64,000 bases of DNA from Pseudovibrio axinellae. Lineage in GTDB: Bacteria; Pseudomonadota; Alphaproteobacteria; Rhizobiales; Stappiaceae. The stretch is taken from NCBI RefSeq assembly GCF_900110875.1, contig NZ_FOFM01000006.1, positions 248,001-312,000 on the forward strand, in the 5' to 3' direction. How positions within the stretch are numbered: position 1 is the stretch's first letter; each line of letters begins with the position of its first letter. A program made the translations under genes and the position numbers. This document shows, piece by piece, positions 9,439 through 18,114 of this stretch. A model generated the notes under the pieces. The model ran no database searches. It worked only from the letters and a program-made list of their open reading frames with translations, and was not told where the DNA came from.

Positions 9439-11112
9439 TTATGCCGCCTCGTTTAGCCAGCCGCGCACAATATTGACGGCTTCGCTCGGAGTTTCTTCAA
9501 TCATCTCGCTGATTTGCTGAATAGAACTCTGATGGAGGGCTGCCTGGTTTTTCGCATCTTCAATCCACTCTGCAGTTGGTATCTCAGCGTGCATAGTCTC
9601 CACTTCACCCAAGAGACTTTCAAGCTGTGACGTCTCCTTCGCAGTAACAGTTCCATCTGAGAGCATTGGGACGACTCCCTCGGTAAGCGCGCCCTTTTCC
9701 TCTTCGCTGGCAAGGATACGCTTCATCAAAGGCATGACTGCGAAAATGAGGAGCAGAACTGTAATCACGAAGAGAACGCCAAGCTCAGCAAGCTTCATGA
9801 TGTCAGCGCGCGTGAAGTCAAATAGACCGCCCTCATTGTCACCAAAGTCCTGTAGCGGAGCTTCCACAAAGCGCATGTTCACCACTTCTACGGTGTCACC
9901 GCGGCGCTGGCTGAAGCCGACAGCGGTACGAACCAGAGTAGCAATTTGCTCTAGCTCACCTTCAGTGCGGGCCTGATAGGTATGCGTTCCATCAGCGCTC
10001 ACGGTATATGTGCCGTCAACCAGCACCGCCACTGACAGCCGCTCCAGACCACCAGCCTCATAAATCTCAGTGACCGTGCTCTTGGAGATCTCGTAGTTCA
10101 GAATTTCCTCTGAAACATTAGAGTTCTCCTTAGTTCCCGTAGTACCCGAAACTTCTTCTGTGCTTGGCAACTGGTTCCCAACAGAGACAGTCTCTTCACC
10201 ATTGGTCGCGGAGGCATTTTCCTCTTTACTCTGAGAAGACCGTAAAACCTGCCCGGCAGGATCATACAGCTCCTGCGTCTCGGTCTTGCGGTTATAATTT
10301 ATCTCCGCGGCCACACGCACTCGTGCACGTCCCGTACCAACAACGTTATTCAGGATCTCTTCAACCTGTTGCCGCAGGCGAGATTCTAGTGTCAAACGCC
10401 GTTCGTCAAGTGAACCGCCTCCAGCCAAGCCTTCCTTGTCGCCAGTTCCGCTCGCAAGCAAAGCACCCCGTTCATCAACGATAGAAACGTAAGAGGGCTC
10501 CAAGCCTTCGACAGCTGTTGCCACGAGATGCTGAATGGCGCGGATCTGGCCATTCGTCAAAGAACCTTGCACTTTAATAGCGATAGAAGCCGTCGGTGGC
10601 TCCCGGTCACGTTGGAACAATTGCTTTTCAGGAATTACGAGATGAACACGGGCAGAGGAAATGCGGCCAATGCTTCGGATCGTGCGCGACAGCTCACCTT
10701 CGAGCGCCCTAAGGCGATTCAGGTTTTGAACAAAGCTCGTTGCCCCGAGCGTGTCTGTCTTATCAAAGATCTCGTAACCAACGCCGCCGCCGGAAGGAAG
10801 ACCGGTTTCTGCAAGGCTCATTCGCAAGCGGTGAACATTCTCTTCAGGCACGAGAATGCTCCGACCGTTGACGCCAAGTTCATATGAAACGCCCTGTGTT
10901 TCAACTTGGCTGACAATGGCAGCCGCATCTTCAAGAGTGAGATCAGTAAAGAGAGGCACCATTTGAGGCGCCGTCGCACGCACAATAATGAAAGCAAACA
11001 GGCCGATCAGCATAACGGCCATTGCACCCATCGCTGCCAGACGCGCGGGCCCAAGTCCTTTCAGGAAGTCAAGGAGTCCGTTCACAATTGCCGCCCCGTA
11101 CTTTTCAATCAC
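9439..11112 (-). CDS. fliF: Flagellar MS-ring protein FliF
   Basis: A 557-residue protein with an N-terminal transmembrane helix (about 28-48), two periplasmic ring-building modules with the YscJ-like region ([36 protein letters not shown]) and a second hydrophobic helix near 435-460 before a cytoplasmic tail that binds FliG. It forms the MS ring, the base on which the flagellum is built. The annotated GTG start follows a TGA immediately upstream; a GTG ten codons later ([20 protein letters not shown]) also matches the usual family N-terminus, so the start is uncertain. A CtrA box lies about 100 nt upstream. First gene of the six-gene flagellar operon. Confidence 0.96.
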   Translation of the reverse strand: MIEKYGAAIVNGLLDFLKGLGPARLAAMGAMAVMLIGLFAFIIVRATAPQMVPLFTDLTLEDAAAIVSQVETQGVSYELGVNGRSILVPEENVHRLRMSLAETGLPSGGGVGYEIFDKTDTLGATSFVQNLNRLRALEGELSRTIRSIGRISSARVHLVIPEKQLFQRDREPPTASIAIKVQGSLTNGQIRAIQHLVATAVEGLEPSYVSIVDERGALLASGTGDKEGLAGGGSLDERRLTLESRLRQQVEEILNNVVGTGRARVRVAAEINYNRKTETQELYDPAGQVLRSSQSKEENASATNGEETVSVGNQLPSTEEVSGTTGTKENSNVSEEILNYEISKSTVTEIYEAGGLERLSVAVLVDGTYTVSADGTHTYQARTEGELEQIATLVRTAVGFSQRRGDTVEVVNMRFVEAPLQDFGDNEGGLFDFTRADIMKLAELGVLFVITVLLLIFAVMPLMKRILASEEEKGALTEGVVPMLSDGTVTAKETSQLESLLGEVETMHAEIPTAEWIEDAKNQAALHQSSIQQISEMIEETPSEAVNIVRGWLNEAA

Positions 11113-11207
11113 TCATTTAAAAAGCGCCAACAACACAGTAATCAACATGGAAATTCGGTGTGATTTACCCGTGACTTGTTGGTAGGTAAAAATTGCCCGC
11201 TTCAGGG

Positions 11208-11222
11208 TTAACAAAAGGTTAA
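11208..11222 (-). promoter_or_regulatory. CtrA-binding site upstream of fliF
   Basis: A perfect TTAA-N7-TTAA site (TTAACCTTTTGTTAA on the minus strand, followed by CC) lies about 100 nt upstream of the fliF start. This is the consensus for the cell-cycle regulator CtrA, which drives class II flagellar operons in alphaproteobacteria. Confidence 0.75.
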
Positions 11223-11413
11223 TAAACCCCTAATAATCCGTAAACAGGAACTCTACCCACAAAGAAGCATTGTGGAGGAACGTAGGAAAGGCCGTTGACT
11301 AGGCTTTTGAAGAGTCTAGTGAATCTCGAATAGCCTATTCGGCAGATTTTGCCGGAGCAGTTAAGACATCATAGTTAATCTGAAAAAGGCGGTCAAAATA
11401 TGACTCATAATGC

Positions 11414-11446
11414 AAAAAGGCCGGCTTTATCAGCCGGCCTTTTTTT
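11414..11446 (-). terminator. Bidirectional terminator between sciP and fliF promoter
   Basis: A long perfect stem (AAAAAGGCCGGCT / AGCCGGCCTTTTT) with a 5-nt TTATC loop and T-runs on both strands. It lies 48 nt downstream of the sciP stop and shields the fliF promoter region. Confidence 0.9.
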
Positions 11447-11493
11447 GAACCTCAAACCCGTATGGGCAACGGCCCTTATTTGCCTGAAGCCTG

Positions 11494-11769
11494 TTAGTTG
11501 CGATAGTCCTGCACCCGTGTAGCTCGTAGTCCAGCTAAACCATGACGGTCGATCGAGTTCTGCCAAGACAGAAACTCTTCTACGGTCAAAGTGTACCTGT
11601 TACATGCTTCATCCAGAGACAATAAGCCTCCACGTACAGCTGCAACCACTTCAGCTTTTCTTCTTATAACCCACCGCTTTGTAGAGGTAGGAGGAAGATC
11701 TGCTATCGTCAAAGGACTCCCATCGGGGCCAATGACATACTTTACTCGTGAACGATAATGTTCGGTCAT
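11494..11769 (-). CDS. sciP: CtrA inhibitor SciP (DUF1153)
   Basis: A 91-residue protein that is almost entirely the DUF1153/SciP domain: VKYVIGPDGSPLTIADLPP, then TKRWVIRRKAEVVAAVRGGL, then the helix-turn-helix SLDEACNRYTLTVEEFLSWQ and the end GLAGLRATR. In Caulobacter this small protein binds CtrA on DNA and blocks recruitment of RNA polymerase, shutting off CtrA-dependent flagellar genes late in the swarmer phase. ATG at 11767-11769 was chosen to give the conserved N-terminus MTEHYRSRVKYV. Its place between two flagellar operons, one with a CtrA box, fits that job. Confidence 0.93.
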   Translation of the reverse strand: MTEHYRSRVKYVIGPDGSPLTIADLPPTSTKRWVIRRKAEVVAAVRGGLLSLDEACNRYTLTVEEFLSWQNSIDRHGLAGLRATRVQDYRN

Positions 11770-11894
11770 TCTACTCTCACACAAACCATGACCAAGCTGA
11801 GGATGAGAATAGAACAAGGCGCTTAAAATTTGGCTAAGCCCCCATCAATCTTTTGGTAAGATTCATAACCGTGGATATAAGTGGATATTAACTA

Positions 11895-12551
11895 CTACAG
11901 AATTCCCTGAACACCGGTCACATCTCCGACTGGAATTTCCAGCTCGCCCATCTGAAGAATGACCACTCCGGTACTGAAATCAATACCGTCCACAACACCA
12001 TTAATTTCAGCCTGAACTACAAAAGGTTCGCCGTTGGCGTCCTTTGTGACAATCTCAATAGAATAAGCGCCATCCCCTTGATTTGTGCCACTGGAGCCCA
12101 CACCATCCCACTCAAAAGTATTATCGCCTTTTTCAAGAACGATCTCTTCCTGATAAATTTCGGCACCCTCATCATTGAATATGGTGATCGTCGCATCACC
12201 CTCTGATGTTGCATCAAGATTCCATGATGCATGGCCATCTTTAAGTTCAGTAGTGCCGCCCTGAGCGGTCACTTCTTTTCCAATATAGTTTACAAACTGA
12301 CTCGCACTTTGCGTCTTAAGCTGGGTCAGCTGTTCCTCCAGTTTTTCTGTGGTAGCAATTTGCTGCTCAACCATAGAGTACTGAACCAATTGATTCGTAT
12401 ATTCCGACGAATCAAGAGGCTCCAGCGGATCCTGATTCTGCACCTGCGTGGTGAGCAACGAAATGAAGAGATCAAAGTTGGCATTGATATTTGCTTGCTC
12501 GGAGGCTCCAGAAGTGCTGGCCTCAGGAGTCAGAGAATTAATTGTCGTCAT
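11895..12551 (-). CDS. flgD: Flagellar hook assembly scaffold FlgD
   Basis: A 218-residue hook-capping protein. The N-terminal FlgD signature is clear: ANFDLFISLLTTQVQNQDPLEPLDSSEYTNQLVQYSMVEQQ, the stretch that enters the hook channel. It is followed by a tudor/fibronectin-like domain with ATITIFNDEGAEIYQ...GDNTFEWDGV. FlgD caps the growing hook so FlgE subunits can add. ATG at 12549-12551 has GAGG nearby; a GTG two codons earlier is the alternative. It lies 23 nt after fliK and both are probably in one late operon behind the sigma-54 site at 14803-14818. Confidence 0.95.
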   Translation of the reverse strand: MTTINSLTPEASTSGASEQANINANFDLFISLLTTQVQNQDPLEPLDSSEYTNQLVQYSMVEQQIATTEKLEEQLTQLKTQSASQFVNYIGKEVTAQGGTTELKDGHASWNLDATSEGDATITIFNDEGAEIYQEEIVLEKGDNTFEWDGVGSSGTNQGDGAYSIEIVTKDANGEPFVVQAEINGVVDGIDFSTGVVILQMGELEIPVGDVTGVQGIL

Positions 12552-12574
12552 TTTCACTTACCTCGTAGGCAGCA

Positions 12575-14737
12575 TCAAACCAAAATATCCAACCCGTCAG
12601 CAGGGGAAGAACCATTAAACTTATTATGAGAAGCAACAGCTGCCTCAGCTAGCAACGCCTCATCAGACGCCATGTCTGCACGTCCCATGGCTTGCTGCTG
12701 GTCACTATTCTGGTCAGCAAATTGATTCTGAGACCCGCCCCCCTCTTGGCGAAGGGAAAACTGAAGAGAACTTTTTTCGCTCTCAACACCTGCTTCCTGA
12801 AGCGCTTTTTCGAGTCCACGCTGATCCTTTTGCAACAACTCAAGCGTTTCAGGTCTCTCAACGACTAAATGTGCCCGCAGCCGACCGTCCTTGCTAAACT
12901 CAAGCGACACATCAACACCACCCAGCTCCCTCGGATCCAAACGGATCTCAAAGCGGTTCACACCGCCACTCGCTTGCCGAGCAATCTCGGGCCAAACAGA
13001 GTTCGCAACGTTTCTGAGCGTTGAGGTTGGAAGAGATGTAATAGCGCGAGATGCAGCATCAGTACGTACTGTCGAAGAGACAACCGCCTCAGAGTTTTCT
13101 AAGTCAAACTCCGTCGCATCTCCTCCTTGCAACCCAGCGGCAAGCCCCCAACCAACTGCTGCAGTTGAACCCGCTTGCTCTTGGGTTTGAGGCACCTTGA
13201 CGTCCACCGTTACAGCAGGTGTCCCTGCTGCCTTGCGCGTTGATGGCGCGGTTTGCTCGGCTCCCTTATTCACAAAGGTCTGGTCATCCACCTCAATCGC
13301 TTCACCAAGCTCAAGTCTGCTCTCCGCAGCCATTGGACTTTGAGGAGTAGCTCCAGCCACCCGGTCCTTACTGTTCAATGAAGGAGTGCCGATAGAAGCT
13401 GGTGTTGTCCGGCTAACCTGCTCTGCAATATGTACAACTGTCTGTGCTTTTTGCGTCTCAGTTGTAACGCCCCCAACAGACGCGCCTGCCTGAAGAGGCT
13501 CAAAAGCTGAAGTTGCAGGTTTTGCAATCACATTGGGAAAGATGATATCGTCGTCATCTGCAACAGATGCAGCGGGCAAAACGCGTTGCTGACTTCCAAC
13601 AAAACTAGTATCTGTCTTGCTAGGTTGCGCATCACTTGCTGGCTTAACAACGTCTGCACCTTCCGCCGCTGGCGGTGTTGGCCGCTCAGGACCTCCAAAA
13701 TTTACATGAACGCCATTTTGAGTGGTCTCAGGTTTGGAGGAAGCTGGCTCAACATTGGCCGTAACGCTCTTTACCTCTGGCGCCGTAGCCAACTCAACAA
13801 CATTTCCCCTTTTCGCAAGGTGAGGTGCCGCAGTACCTGCAACAGGTTCAGACCTGGCAACTGTCGAAGGGCGACTTTCAGAAGCCGCGTCCGACCTCGC
13901 CATCCCTTCAACACCTGCCGGTGCCTGTTGGACCACACCGGCCTCTTTCAACTCACCACCCCGCTCCGCTCCGGTTTTCACAGTCTCGGAAGCTATATGC
14001 TTAGCAGGCTCAGGCAACGAAGGTTGAGAGCGAACCAGATCAGGACCTTTGCGCGTTTCCGTAAGCCCGACATTTTCTGCCTCAGCGCGCGTTACCTTTG
14101 GGGGCGCTGGCATTTCTTGAGGCACCACATCGGCAGGAACCAGAGCAGCGTCATCATTTGCTTGAGGCAAGATTTGCCCATTGCCGGTTTGCTGTGAACC
14201 ACTGACGACCTGCGCCCCAGAGTTTCCCATTGTAGTAAGAGGACCATTCTGCTCCCCGTCCATTTCAACACCACTCGGCTGCTGCAAAGCGTTTTGCGGG
14301 AATGGAATAAAGGGAGGCTTGTCACCAACCAGGTCTGGAGCGCTATCTACATTACCGGTAACAGCGATCGGCACCTCTCCTGCTTCCTGAAGTCTAACAA
14401 CCAAACTCGGAGCACTTGCACCCAAAGGTGAAACAGAAGCATCTGACTGTGGCGCAAGCGGCTCAATACCGACAAATGCGCTCTCTCCATGTTCCTCTTT
14501 GACCTTTAATACAGAGCGATCAACACCCGTCTTCAGCGCTCCTGAAAAAAGATCGACCGCAGTTGCCGCCGCTCCATCCCCTTCTGAAGCTTTAGCAAGA
14601 AGACCGGAGAAAGACCCCGCATCTTCTCCAGACAATCGCTCGCCAGACCGCACACTCCCACCTTGCCCAATGACCGGCCCAGAAGGTGCTTGTGGCTGAA
14701 AGAGTCCGTTTAAACCCAGCAAAGCAGATTGCGACAT
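12575..14737 (-). CDS. fliK: Flagellar hook-length control protein FliK
   Basis: A 720-residue protein: a very long low-complexity N-terminal part rich in Pro, Ala, Glu, Thr and Ser (about 1-580), then the conserved Flg_hook C-terminal domain (about 590-680) with WPEIARQASGGVNRFEIRLDP, then RELGGVDVSLEFSKDGRLRAHLVVERPETLELLQKD and LEKALQEAG. FliK acts as the molecular ruler that measures the hook and makes FlhB switch export from hook to filament subunits. Large for the family, but length varies widely among alphaproteobacteria. GAGGA stands 5 nt before the ATG. flgD follows immediately. Confidence 0.92.
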   Translation of the reverse strand: MSQSALLGLNGLFQPQAPSGPVIGQGGSVRSGERLSGEDAGSFSGLLAKASEGDGAAATAVDLFSGALKTGVDRSVLKVKEEHGESAFVGIEPLAPQSDASVSPLGASAPSLVVRLQEAGEVPIAVTGNVDSAPDLVGDKPPFIPFPQNALQQPSGVEMDGEQNGPLTTMGNSGAQVVSGSQQTGNGQILPQANDDAALVPADVVPQEMPAPPKVTRAEAENVGLTETRKGPDLVRSQPSLPEPAKHIASETVKTGAERGGELKEAGVVQQAPAGVEGMARSDAASESRPSTVARSEPVAGTAAPHLAKRGNVVELATAPEVKSVTANVEPASSKPETTQNGVHVNFGGPERPTPPAAEGADVVKPASDAQPSKTDTSFVGSQQRVLPAASVADDDDIIFPNVIAKPATSAFEPLQAGASVGGVTTETQKAQTVVHIAEQVSRTTPASIGTPSLNSKDRVAGATPQSPMAAESRLELGEAIEVDDQTFVNKGAEQTAPSTRKAAGTPAVTVDVKVPQTQEQAGSTAAVGWGLAAGLQGGDATEFDLENSEAVVSSTVRTDAASRAITSLPTSTLRNVANSVWPEIARQASGGVNRFEIRLDPRELGGVDVSLEFSKDGRLRAHLVVERPETLELLQKDQRGLEKALQEAGVESEKSSLQFSLRQEGGGSQNQFADQNSDQQQAMGRADMASDEALLAEAAVASHNKFNGSSPADGLDILV

Positions 14738-15202
14738 ATATTCCTCAAACTACGCAACGCTCCCCACCGTAACCGGTGACGAGGACATATTGCGCGTAGA
14801 TATGCAAATTGCAGGCCAGTTTTGTTTTTTCGAATAATGGTTGATTTTCAGTAGGATAAAACAGTAGCCCATTCACAAACGAGGGCGATCTAGAACACTT
14901 ATTGCCCCTTGCCCGGCAACAAATGCCCACTCAGAAAATGTTTCCAATCAAAAAGATTGGCCTTCCGTCGAGTTTTAGGTATATTCCCGCTAAGAAACAC
15001 GCTCAAAACGTATGCACGCGTGCAAGCGAAGCGTTTAAAATGAGAGCCTGCGCTAAGCCACCGCCAGAGCGCAGCAAACACAAGCAGATAAAAGCGAGCA
15101 ATCTTCACTACGGACTTCAACACCTCCAAAGCTTGAAATCAGCTCGTGCTATTATAAATAAGGCTCTCAAATGAAACGCACCCACAGGATGAGGTATTTG
15201 GA
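14738..15202. other. Divergent intergenic region between fliK and mnmA
   Basis: No gene recognised. It holds the sigma-54 type promoter for fliK (separate entry). A TATTATAAAT sequence about 60 nt before mnmA could be a -10 element, without a clear -35. Confidence 0.5.
14803..14818 (-). promoter_or_regulatory. Sigma-54 promoter of fliK-flgD
   Basis: On the minus strand TGGCCTGCAATTTGCA matches TGGC-N3-N4-TTGCA with the GG and GC dinucleotides exactly 10 nt apart, the spacing sigma-54 needs. The predicted start of transcription is about 50 nt upstream of the fliK ATG. FlbD, encoded at 5848-7221, is the natural activator. Confidence 0.7.
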
Positions 15203-16405
15203 ATGCTAAACAGTCTTGGCCTGCCCGGCCGCCCGGAAGACACGCGGGTGGTTGTTGCCATGTCAGGCGGCGTAGATTCATCGGTCGTTGCCGGACTGAT
15301 GAAACGCGAAGGCTATGATGTCGTTGGCGTCACATTGCAGCTTTACGATCATGGCGAAGCAATCCAACGCAAAGGTGCTTGCTGTGCTGGGCAGGACATC
15401 CATGATGCCCGCCGCGTAGCAGAAAAGCTCGGTATCCCGCATTACGTTCTGGATTATGAATCTCGCTTTAAAGAGCAGGTCATCGAACGCTTTGCGGACA
15501 GTTATATCAACGGGGAAACCCCAATTCCATGCGTTACATGTAATCAAACGGTCAAGTTCAAGGACCTGCTGGAAACCGCAAAGGATCTGGGTGCTGATGT
15601 TTTAGTAACTGGCCACTACGTTCGCACAGGAATGGAAGGCAATCAGCTTGCTATGTTCCGCCCTGTCGATCTGGACCGCGATCAAAGCTACTTCCTGTTT
15701 GCAACAACGCAGGAGCAGCTCGACTTCCTTCGTTTCCCTCTCGGCGGGATGACAAAGCCAGAAGTACGCGAACTCGCACGGGAATTCGATTTGGCAATCG
15801 CCGACAAGCATGACAGCCAAGACATCTGCTTTGTACCGCAGGGCCGGTATACAGATGTCATTGCCAAGCTTCGTCCGCATGCAGCTGAGCCCGGCGATAT
15901 CGTACACGTAGATGGTCGCATTCTTGGTCAACACAACGGCATCATTCATTACACAATTGGCCAGCGTCGCGGCATTGGCATCTCAGCAGGTGATCCGCTC
16001 TACGTTGTTCACCTCGACGCAGATGGCCGACGCGTGATTGTAGGTCCTAAAGAAGTCCTCACAACGCACAACCTGCTGCTGCGCGAAGTCAACTGGATCG
16101 GCTCTGGCACACTCGATGATCTGCCAGAAAAAGGCATGACAGTTTATGCCAAGGTTCGTTCAACCCGCCCTCCAATCGAAGCTATCCTTCGAAAAGTTGG
16201 AGAGAACATACTTGTAGAGCTCGTCGCCGGCGAAATGGGTGTGGCTCCCGGCCAGGCCTGTGTATTCTTCGATAAAGAAGGCCAGGAAGCTCGAGTTCTG
16301 GGTGGCGGCTGGATCCAGCGTGCAGAAAAACAAGAAGGCCCTGAGGCTGCCCTTAAAGCACTTCTTGGTAAAAGCTGGGAGGCTGCAGGTTTCCCTGCAA
16401 GCTGA
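15203..16405 (+). CDS. mnmA: tRNA-specific 2-thiouridylase MnmA
   Basis: A 400-residue enzyme that adds sulfur to U34 of tRNA-Lys, tRNA-Glu and tRNA-Gln. The PP-loop ATP site is MSGGVDSSV (20-28). The two catalytic cysteines are both present, C113 in [11 protein letters not shown] and C209 in [11 protein letters not shown], and GHYVR and DRDQSYFLF motifs lie between them. The C-terminal beta-barrel domains follow ([16 protein letters not shown]). Length is at the upper end of normal. GAGG 8 nt upstream supports the ATG. It is monocistronic, closed by a strong terminator at 16425-16463. Confidence 0.97.
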   Translation: MLNSLGLPGRPEDTRVVVAMSGGVDSSVVAGLMKREGYDVVGVTLQLYDHGEAIQRKGACCAGQDIHDARRVAEKLGIPHYVLDYESRFKEQVIERFADSYINGETPIPCVTCNQTVKFKDLLETAKDLGADVLVTGHYVRTGMEGNQLAMFRPVDLDRDQSYFLFATTQEQLDFLRFPLGGMTKPEVRELAREFDLAIADKHDSQDICFVPQGRYTDVIAKLRPHAAEPGDIVHVDGRILGQHNGIIHYTIGQRRGIGISAGDPLYVVHLDADGRRVIVGPKEVLTTHNLLLREVNWIGSGTLDDLPEKGMTVYAKVRSTRPPIEAILRKVGENILVELVAGEMGVAPGQACVFFDKEGQEARVLGGGWIQRAEKQEGPEAALKALLGKSWEAAGFPAS

Positions 16406-16424
16406 CCCCCTATTACACATCACG

Positions 16425-16463
16425 AAGCCCCGCAAATCCGATTGGCCTTGCGGGGCTTTTTTT
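16425..16463 (+). terminator. Rho-independent terminator after mnmA
   Basis: AAGCCCCGCAA and TTGCGGGGCTT form an 11-bp stem around a 12-nt loop, followed by a run of T, 20 nt after the mnmA stop. Confidence 0.9.
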
Positions 16464-16697
16464 ATCCTCAAAGTCCCCGTATCAGCTCTGAGCAAAGAAC
16501 GCCAGCCTCAACCCACTACAAGACCCTTTTTCATGAACACCCCTCTCCCATTAAACCCTCTCTAAAAAACTGAGTTTGTTTCCACATCATCCCTCAGTGA
16601 TAAACCAAAAATCACATGTCCAACCTTGTATTAACCCTTGGTTTTCACGCAGTTTTTCACAAGGCTCGACATTTCCACAAAACTTGAATGAGAAAGC

Positions 16698-16726
16698 TTG
16701 ACGGCACGGAGCAAGACCCTTATACC
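16698..16726 (+). promoter_or_regulatory. Sigma-70 type promoter of tRNA-Met
   Basis: TTGACG and TATACC are separated by 17 nt. The predicted transcription start is about 40 nt upstream of the tRNA. Confidence 0.6.
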
Positions 16727-16772
16727 CCCTTCTCACAGCGCAGCGGTCACACCGCAACATAGCGCACCGGAT

Positions 16773-16849
16773 GGCGGGGTAGCTCAGTTGGTTAGAGCAG
16801 CGGAATCATAATCCGCGTGTCGGGGGTTCAAGTCCCTCCCTCGCTACCA
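16773..16849 (+). tRNA. tRNA-Met (CAT anticodon)
   Basis: A 77-nt cloverleaf with an encoded CCA end. The acceptor strands GGCGGGG and CCTCGCT pair over 7 bp with two G-U pairs. The D-arm has AGCTCAGTTGGTTAGAGC. The anticodon stem GCGGA/TCCGC closes the loop ATCATAA, giving anticodon CAT. The T-arm holds GGTTCAAGTCC. The body matches the elongator methionine tRNA of alphaproteobacteria rather than initiator tRNA, which would start CGC. The CAT-reading tRNA-Ile2 is the other formal possibility. Confidence 0.93.
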
Positions 16850-16879
16850 TCTCTCTTCAAAAGAAGATTGAGACGACAA

Positions 16880-16901
16880 GGCACCGAAAGGTGTCTTTTT
16901 T
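16880..16901 (+). terminator. Terminator after tRNA-Met
   Basis: GGCACC and GGTGTC pair around a GAAA tetraloop (one G-U pair) and are followed by six T residues, 30 nt after the tRNA. Confidence 0.75.
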
Positions 16902-17268
16902 GTTTCAGCTCCCAGAGCGCTTTCTTTTGGCATTACCTCCCCTGCACTTATGCAAGCCTCACCAATCTCCGAATTCTGCGCAATAGCTTAACAAGGAATA
17001 GAACAATTCTGACGCCACCCCTTCCATTGCCTAAGGCACAATGCAAGGTCGACCATCACTACCAACTAAGCAGCACAATACTATGTTGGATCCTGTTATA
17101 TGACAGTGGTTTATAAAACTCCTGATCCGCATTTTCGCTAAGCACACCCTTAGCAGCGTCCAAAATCCAATCAATCTCAATAGGAGATGGCATCTAATAT
17201 ATCACCACAATGCGTGAAGGGCGCTCAACGAACGCCCTCTAGCCAATAATGGCCCCTCGAACCTGCGG
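16902..17268. other. Non-coding stretch downstream of tRNA-Met
   Basis: No recognisable gene or repeat. I found no obvious copy of the tRNA 3' end that would mark an integration site. Confidence 0.4.
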
Positions 17269-17655
17269 CTAAAGCCTCTCAAGTTCGGGAAATCTATTCC
17301 ACTTAACCTGACTTTGGTTCGCCTTGCACCAAATACTATTTGGTCGATAATGCGTGATGAGGTCACCCTTTATGACCACTCGAACATATTTTCGCCCTGA
17401 ATAGCCTCCGAACGCATTTTTAGCGTTTAGACGCCCACAGTAACCAATACTCTCATTAGAAAAATTTAATTGATTAGAAAGCTCAGCATCTCGAATGCTG
17501 TACGGATCGTAAAAGTTGTCTACTACTGCATCAATCAGTAATTTTTTATGCGCGGATGTCGGCTTCTTGTCAAACTGCACTTCTTGAACAGTCACCGTTT
17601 GACAACCAGCGAGCAGCAAGATCAAGCCTAATGCAAGAGTACGTGTATATTTCAT
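17269..17655 (-). CDS. Small predicted lipoprotein
   Basis: A 128-residue protein starting with a short positively charged n-region and a hydrophobic core ending in LLLLAGC, a good lipobox with C18 as the lipidated cysteine, so it should be anchored in the envelope. The mature part has no family that I recognise. Cysteines occur at YCGRLNAK and SIWCKA and could pair. The gene stands alone between tRNA-Met and the IS3 remnant, with AT-rich flanks, and may be a recent acquisition. Confidence 0.7.
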   Translation of the reverse strand: MKYTRTLALGLILLLAGCQTVTVQEVQFDKKPTSAHKKLLIDAVVDNFYDPYSIRDAELSNQLNFSNESIGYCGRLNAKNAFGGYSGRKYVRVVIKGDLITHYRPNSIWCKANQSQVKWNRFPELERL

Positions 17656-17780
17656 AATGAGACCAGTACTTAATTAAAAAATAACATTCCACTTTAAGTT
17701 GTCACTGCTATTAATGACAATTAATTTAATTACCTGTCAACGGACCTGGTCTTATCCTATGGGTACAATTGTCTACCGAC

Positions 17781-18020
17781 TTAATTTATGACCGCTGCCC
17801 ATCGCCTTAAATCACTCCCTAAGCACGAGATCGCCTTGCCATCCATAGAGATCTTGTAGTTTATACGCCTCAAGATTTCAGTGAAGATTTGGCTGGTGAA
17901 CTACGAACCTTAGCCACTATAAAAGGTAGCCGACTTACCGTGCTTGTGCAGTGCCTCCTCCAGAGCCTCAACACAAAAGTCTACCTCCAGGCCGGTCAAG
18001 AATTTCCACGACAGCACCTT
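17781..18020 (-). pseudogene. IS3-family transposase (orfB) remnant, frameshifted
   Basis: Two adjacent minus-strand frames carry pieces of an IS3-type DDE integrase core in the right order. The first, KVLSWKFLTGLEVDFCVEALEEALHKHGK, matches the VLSWR...FCVEALEEAL segment of OrfB. After a frameshift near 17920 the second reads FTSQIFTEILRRINYKISMDGK, which corresponds to QFTS...ISMDG. The catalytic region and both ends are missing and an in-frame stop follows at 17781. No terminal inverted repeats were found. It lies just downstream of the photolyase gene. Confidence 0.75.
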
Positions 18021-18114
18021 GGGCAACAACTGAAAGCTTCTGACCAGTTGCCGTATTGATAATAGCCGACCATACGCCTCTTCTCGGTTTACGCTTAGCA
18101 GCGTAACGCTCAAA

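Noticed and set aside
13586-14197. 203-residue open frame opposite fliK
   Set aside because: Antisense shadow of the GC-biased fliK repeat-like region with no domain.
16880-16901. CRISPR or other repeat array anywhere in the window
   Set aside because: No regularly spaced direct repeats were seen; this and similar short inverted repeats are terminators.
16817-17116. 99-residue open frame over the tRNA 3' end
   Set aside because: Begins inside tRNA-Met and crosses its terminator; a chance frame.
16773-17268. Integrated element at tRNA-Met
   Set aside because: No integrase and no repeated tRNA 3' end were found downstream.
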